Notes under the pieces: generated by a model | Told to the model about the DNA's origin: nothing | Seen by the model: only the letters and a program-made list of their open reading frames with translations | Database searches by the model: none | Shown here: positions 13,929 through 17,253 of the stretch, one piece after another | Layout: every line of letters begins with the position of its first letter | Position numbering within the stretch: the stretch's first letter is position 1 | Assembly: GCA_937872715.1 (NCBI GenBank) | Contig: CALMTJ010000412.1 | Location: 9,560-26,812 of the forward strand | DNA length: 17,253 nucleotides | Origin: an uncultured Methylobacteriaceae bacterium | GTDB lineage: Bacteria > Pseudomonadota > Alphaproteobacteria > Rhizobiales > Beijerinckiaceae | Reading direction: 5' to 3' | Program-made: the position numbers and the translations under genes

Positions 13929-14903
13929 CTAGCGGTTCTGCATTCCGGCCTCGATGATCAGCGGCCGCAGGAGCTCCGTGTCGCGCTTCTGGACGTCCCG
14001 GAGCTTGTCCGGACCCGTCGGGAGCGGGACCAGTCCGATCCCCGAGATGAAGCTCCGGGCGGACGGGGTGTCGAGGATCTCGCTCACCAGCGTGGCGAGG
14101 CGCGTGGACGTCTCGGGCGAGTTCTTCCGGGCGCTCCAGACCGCGATCCAGGACGAGATGTCGAAGTCGGGATAGCCCTGTTCGGCGAGCGGCGGAGCGT
14201 CCGGTAGGCCCGGCACCGGGCTCCGGGTCGTCACCGCCAAGGCCTTCACCTTGCCGTCGCGCACCTGCGGCAGGGCCGTTACCGCGTCGCAGAAGTAGTA
14301 ATCGTATTGCCCGCCGAGCAGGTCGGTCATCGCCTGGGCGCTGGCCCGGTAGGCGACGTTCACGGCCTCGATGCGGGAGAGCTTCTTGAAGAGCTCGCCC
14401 GACAGCCTCCCGCCGACATTGGCGCTGCCATAGGTCAGGGACCGGCCGTCCCGGGCCGAGAGCGCCACGAGCTCGCCGACATTGCCGGCCTTGATCCTCG
14501 CGGGATTGACCAGGAGCACATAGGGGGCCGCCGCGATCATCGACAGCGGCGTGAAGTCGTTCTCCGGATCGTAGGGGAGCTGCCTGTAGATCGTGGCGTT
14601 CGTGGCATGCGTGGAGACGCCCGACACGAGGAGGAAGATGTCCGATCCGCCCGCCCGCGCGACGGCTTCGGCCGCGATGTTGCCGTCCGCCCCGGGGCGG
14701 TTGTCGACCACCACCCGACGCCCGCTGCCGAGCTGGGCGGCGAGGTAGCGGGCGAGCGAATCGGTCGCGGAGCCGGCGCCATACGCGACGACCATGCGGA
14801 TCGTCTTCGTCCCGAGCTCCCCGTCCTGCGCCCCGGCAGAGCCGGCCCTGCGCGCCGCCGCGGCGGCGATGCCCGCCAGCGCGGACCGTCTGGATAGCTT
14901 CAT
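13929..14903 (-). CDS. tctC: TTT transporter solute-binding protein, TctC
   Basis: This is a 324-residue periplasmic binding protein (Bug/TctC family) that captures a carboxylate for a TctBA membrane pair. The first ~26 residues form an export signal beginning MKLSRRSALAG; the twin arginine hints at Tat export, although Sec is possible. Family signatures are IRMVVAYGAGSATDSLARYLA, VVVDNRPGADGNIAAEAVA and YDPENDFTPLSMIAAAPYVLLVN, which form strands and ligand loops in the mature domain. GGGAGG precedes the ATG at 14903, which overlaps the upstream stop (ATGA). It lies about 5 kb from tctBA, inside the AtuA/dehydrogenase operon, rather than in a contiguous tctCBA set. The ligand is unknown. Confidence 0.93.
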   Translation of the reverse strand: MKLSRRSALAGIAAAAARRAGSAGAQDGELGTKTIRMVVAYGAGSATDSLARYLAAQLGSGRRVVVDNRPGADGNIAAEAVARAGGSDIFLLVSGVSTHATNATIYRQLPYDPENDFTPLSMIAAAPYVLLVNPARIKAGNVGELVALSARDGRSLTYGSANVGGRLSGELFKKLSRIEAVNVAYRASAQAMTDLLGGQYDYYFCDAVTALPQVRDGKVKALAVTTRSPVPGLPDAPPLAEQGYPDFDISSWIAVWSARKNSPETSTRLATLVSEILDTPSARSFISGIGLVPLPTGPDKLRDVQKRDTELLRPLIIEAGMQNR

Positions 14904-16749
14904 GATGTCCTCCCTTCGTTGTTGTTGTCGTGTGTCGAGGCCAGGAGGTGCTCCGGGCACGGGATCTCCAGGTCGAGCAGCATCTGTGCGTAGCATTTGC
15001 CGAGGGGGTCGGAGCGCAGGCTGCTCGAACCGCCGCCGCCGAGCGCGTCCTCAAGGACGAAGTTCAACGCCTTGAGGCCGGGCAGCTCGTAGCGGTGGAC
15101 CGCCCCGGTCATCAGGTGCCCGAAATAGGCCCGGACCCTGTCGGGCGTGAGCTCGTCGCGGAGGACGGGCCACCACCGCTCCTCCCGGGCGATGATGCCG
15201 ATATTCGCATCCCGCCCCTTGTCGCCGCTCCGCCCATGCGCGATGCGCGACAGCGCGATGCGGGCGGCGCGCCCGCCCTCCGCCGGGCGGGCCCCGGCCT
15301 CCGCAGGCGGGGGAGCCGGCGGCCGGGAAACGTATCCGGGAGCGGCCGCGGCCGCGACGATCCGCGCCTCGCGCGACGGCGAGCGCACGACGACCTCCAC
15401 CCGCTCCTTCGGGATGAAGCAGGACGCGACCCCGATCACCGGCTGGATGGCGGACCGGCCGCCGAAATGGCTCCGCGTGCCGGGACCCATGGCGGTCCCG
15501 GCGGAGCTCGCCTCCTTGCGGAGAAAGTCGAGCGCCTTCCGGTCCGGATGCTGCACGGCGAGCCTGAGGACGATCTCCCGGCAATCGCGGATACGCGAAT
15601 GGGGGCCGTAGATCGCCTCCGCGCCGAGGCACTCGACGAGCGTGTCCGAGTAATCGCCGTATCCCGCCTCGGCCATCAGGCGGCGGGTGCGGCCGAGCAG
15701 CTCCCGCGCCGTGCGCTCCGCCTTGGCGGGGGCGTCGAGGCCCCGGATCGCCATCATGAGGGCGAGCTGGAACCCCATCGGATAGGTGGCGGTGACCTTG
15801 TAGGCGCCGCTCGGCGGCGTGCCCCGCGCCCCCGAGACGTGGACGCGGTCGGGTCCGGCCTCGCCGATCGCGACCTCCGTGAAGTCGCAGACGACGTCCG
15901 GAAGCGCGTAGGCGGCCGGATCGCCGATCTCGTAGAGGAGCTGCTCGGCCGCGATCGCGGGCGACACGCGGCCTCCGGTGCCGGCCGGCTTGAGAAGGTC
16001 GAAGCTCCCTCCCTCCGCGATCTCGACGATCGGATAGCCGATATTGGCCCAGTCCGGGATCGTCTGCCAATCCGTGTACAGGCCGCCCGTCGCCTGGGCG
16101 CCGCACTCGACGAGATGCCCGGCGAGGCTCGCCTGGGCGAGGCGGTCGTAATCCGTCGCGCCCCAGCCGTGCTCCGCGATGCAGATGCCGGCGACGACGG
16201 CGCTGTCGACGCAGCGTCCGGTGGGACGATGTCCGCGCCGTCCCGCAGGGCCTCGGCGATCGGGAACGCCCCGAGATAGGCGCTGGCGGACAGGAGGCCT
16301 CGCGGCAGGTCGGACGCGGGTGGCCCGTCCGGCGAGAGCCGGAAGGCGTCGGACCGGTCCAGGACGTCGTCGCCGGTCACGATGGCGACGACCGGGTCGA
16401 GCCCCATCTCGCGGGCGGCGGCCATGATCGCGTCCCGGCACCCTTCCGGGTTGAGGCCGCCGGCATTCGAGACGAGCCGGACGCCGCGCTCCATGAGGGC
16501 GGGAAGATTCGCCCGGACGACCTGGCTGACGAAGTCGACCGCGTAGCCGAGCGCGGGATCGCGCATCCTCGCCCTCTGGAGGAGCGCCATGGTGGTCTCC
16601 GCCAGGTAGTCGAAGACCAGGAAGTCGAGGTTCTCGCCGAGGAGTTGCGGCACGGCGATCTGCGAATCGCCCCAGAAGCCTGAGGCGCAGCCGATCCTGA
16701 CCGGCGAGCGGCCGGACCGGCGAGCGGAGGGGGAGAGCGTCGCGCTCAT
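14900..16749 (-). pseudogene. AtuA/DUF1446-family protein, broken by a one-base frameshift
   Basis: This would be a ~616-residue fused protein: an AtuA (DUF1446) domain of ~450 residues followed by the small AtuA-like ferredoxin-fold domain (RIAHGRSGDKGRDANIGIIA to the end). AtuA is needed for acyclic-terpene catabolism in Pseudomonas; its reaction is not defined to my knowledge. The start ATG (16749) overlaps the carboxylase stop (ATGA), and the frame reads ARRSGRSPVRIGCASGFWGD as far as DGADIV at codon 175. The homologous continuation TGRCVDSAVVAG then lies in another frame, from 16222. Between GTC (16227-16225) and ACC (16222-16220) only CC is present, one base short of a codon. Unrepaired, translation runs out of frame to a stop at 15754 (331 residues). 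Both halves otherwise look intact, so this is a recent mutation or a base-calling error. The stop overlaps the tctC start. Confidence 0.85.
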
Positions 16750-17253
16750 GTCGAACTCAGCTCGATGATGGCCTGGCCGAGCGTCACCTGCTCGCCGACG
16801 GCGACCCGCACGGCGGTGACGGTGCCGTCCGCGTCCGCGGCGACCGGGATCTCCATCTTCATGGATTCGATGGCGGCGAGCGGCTGACGGGCCTTCACGG
16901 CCTGGCCAGGCTCGACATGGACCGCGATCACCTTGCCGTTCAGCGGGGCGAAGAGCCTGACGTCCTTCGGCGCTCCCGTGCCGGCCACGGTCGGCGCGGC
17001 GCGGACGAAGCGCCTGCTCGCAGCGCCGTCCTGGACCGAGGCGTCGCCGTCCCGGTCGCGGATGGCGGGCCAGCCCCGGCGCAATCCGTCGATGACGGCG
17101 ACGGCGTGCCGGCCGTCCCAGGCGAACCGTTCGACGCGGCGCACCTCGTCGGGCCCCTCCGCCTTCGTCACCGCCCACCCGCCTCCCGGATCGAAGGGGG
17201 CGGCCGTCCACGTCGACGCCCCGCCGGCCGGATCGGCGAGCCGGGTCGTGAAG
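16746..17253 (-). CDS. Biotin-carrier C-terminus of an acyl-CoA carboxylase alpha subunit (partial)
   Basis: This is the last ~168 residues of a gene that runs off the right edge; no stop interrupts it up to 17253. The final ~70 residues are a biotinyl domain: LFAPLNGKVIAVHVEPGQAV, IESMKMEIPV with the biotin-accepting lysine encoded at 16857-16859, then GTVTAVRVAVGEQVTLGQAI. The preceding segment (RRVERFAWDG RHAVAVIDG) fits the linker domain before the carrier in propionyl-, methylcrotonyl- or geranyl-CoA carboxylase alpha chains. The biotin carboxylase domain would lie outside the window, so this identification is inferred from the carrier and its neighbours. The stop overlaps the AtuA start (ATGA), tying carboxylase and AtuA expression. 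A pathway like atu (geranyl-CoA carboxylase) or liu (methylcrotonyl-CoA carboxylase) fits. Confidence 0.8.
   Translation of the reverse strand, partial: FTTRLADPAGGASTWTAAPFDPGGGWAVTKAEGPDEVRRVERFAWDGRHAVAVIDGLRRGWPAIRDRDGDASVQDGAASRRFVRAAPTVAGTGAPKDVRLFAPLNGKVIAVHVEPGQAVKARQPLAAIESMKMEIPVAADADGTVTAVRVAVGEQVTLGQAIIELSST

Noticed and set aside
16215..16235. Programmed -1/+1 ribosomal frameshift in the AtuA gene
   Set aside because: The site has only a CCC run with no classic slippery heptamer, and I saw no obvious stimulatory structure. AtuA homologues are known as single continuous frames, so mutation or sequencing error is the simpler reading.
14930..16279. Long plus-strand open frame opposite the AtuA gene
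   Set aside because: It is antisense to the conserved AtuA frame, with an arginine- and aspartate-rich translation and no motif.
1..17253. CRISPR arrays, tRNA or rRNA genes, insertion sequences, toxin-antitoxin pairs
   Set aside because: No regularly spaced repeats, cloverleaf-like sequences, rRNA signatures, transposase motifs or TA-type gene pairs were seen when reading both strands.

Overview
The window looks like a chromosomal segment of a high-GC alphaproteobacterium, most likely Hyphomicrobiales (Rhizobiales) and possibly near the Methylobacteriaceae. The reasons are the strong G/C bias at third codon positions, a receiver–HisKA_2 kinase of a type common in that order, an argB/HAD-nucleotidase neighbourhood typical of it, and a GC-rich intergenic palindrome of a kind familiar from those genomes. 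The lineage is an inference. No rRNA, tRNA, CRISPR array or insertion sequence was seen.

Region 1 (157-4090, plus strand): two small uncharacterised genes, then a tightly coupled three-gene signalling unit. The unit is a membrane sensor histidine kinase with an extracytoplasmic Cache-like domain, a stand-alone Rcp1-type receiver, and a soluble receiver–HisKA_2 kinase. Start and stop codons overlap at both internal junctions.

Region 2 (4097-6951, plus strand): two small hypothetical genes (one membrane-anchored), then argB (acetylglutamate kinase, arginine synthesis), a GNAT acetyltransferase and a HAD pyrimidine 5'-nucleotidase-like gene. The last three overlap at their start and stop codons. 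The dapD gene expected next in many relatives is not there; the housekeeping block ends at 6951.

Region 3 (7023-17253): an accessory catabolic and transport locus. A divergent intergenic region (10571-10786) separates a minus-strand acyl-CoA synthetase plus tctB-tctA (tripartite tricarboxylate transporter membrane subunits) from a plus-strand TetR regulator and an isovaleryl-CoA-dehydrogenase-like gene. A second minus-strand operon enters from the right edge: a biotin-carrier (acyl-CoA carboxylase alpha) C-terminus, an AtuA/DUF1446 gene with an apparent one-base frameshift, tctC (solute-binding protein) and a second acyl-CoA dehydrogenase. It converges on the isovaleryl-CoA-dehydrogenase gene.

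Working model (inference): TctC-TctB-TctA import a carboxylic acid, probably branched-chain or isoprenoid. The synthetase forms its CoA ester, the dehydrogenases introduce double bonds, and a biotin-dependent carboxylase and the AtuA protein act further along a leucine/isovalerate- or acyclic-terpene-like route. The TetR protein would sense a pathway acyl-CoA. A candidate operator, an inverted repeat sitting between promoter-like hexamers, lies in front of the synthetase gene. The carboxyltransferase, hydratase and lyase steps are not in the window and could lie beyond its right edge.
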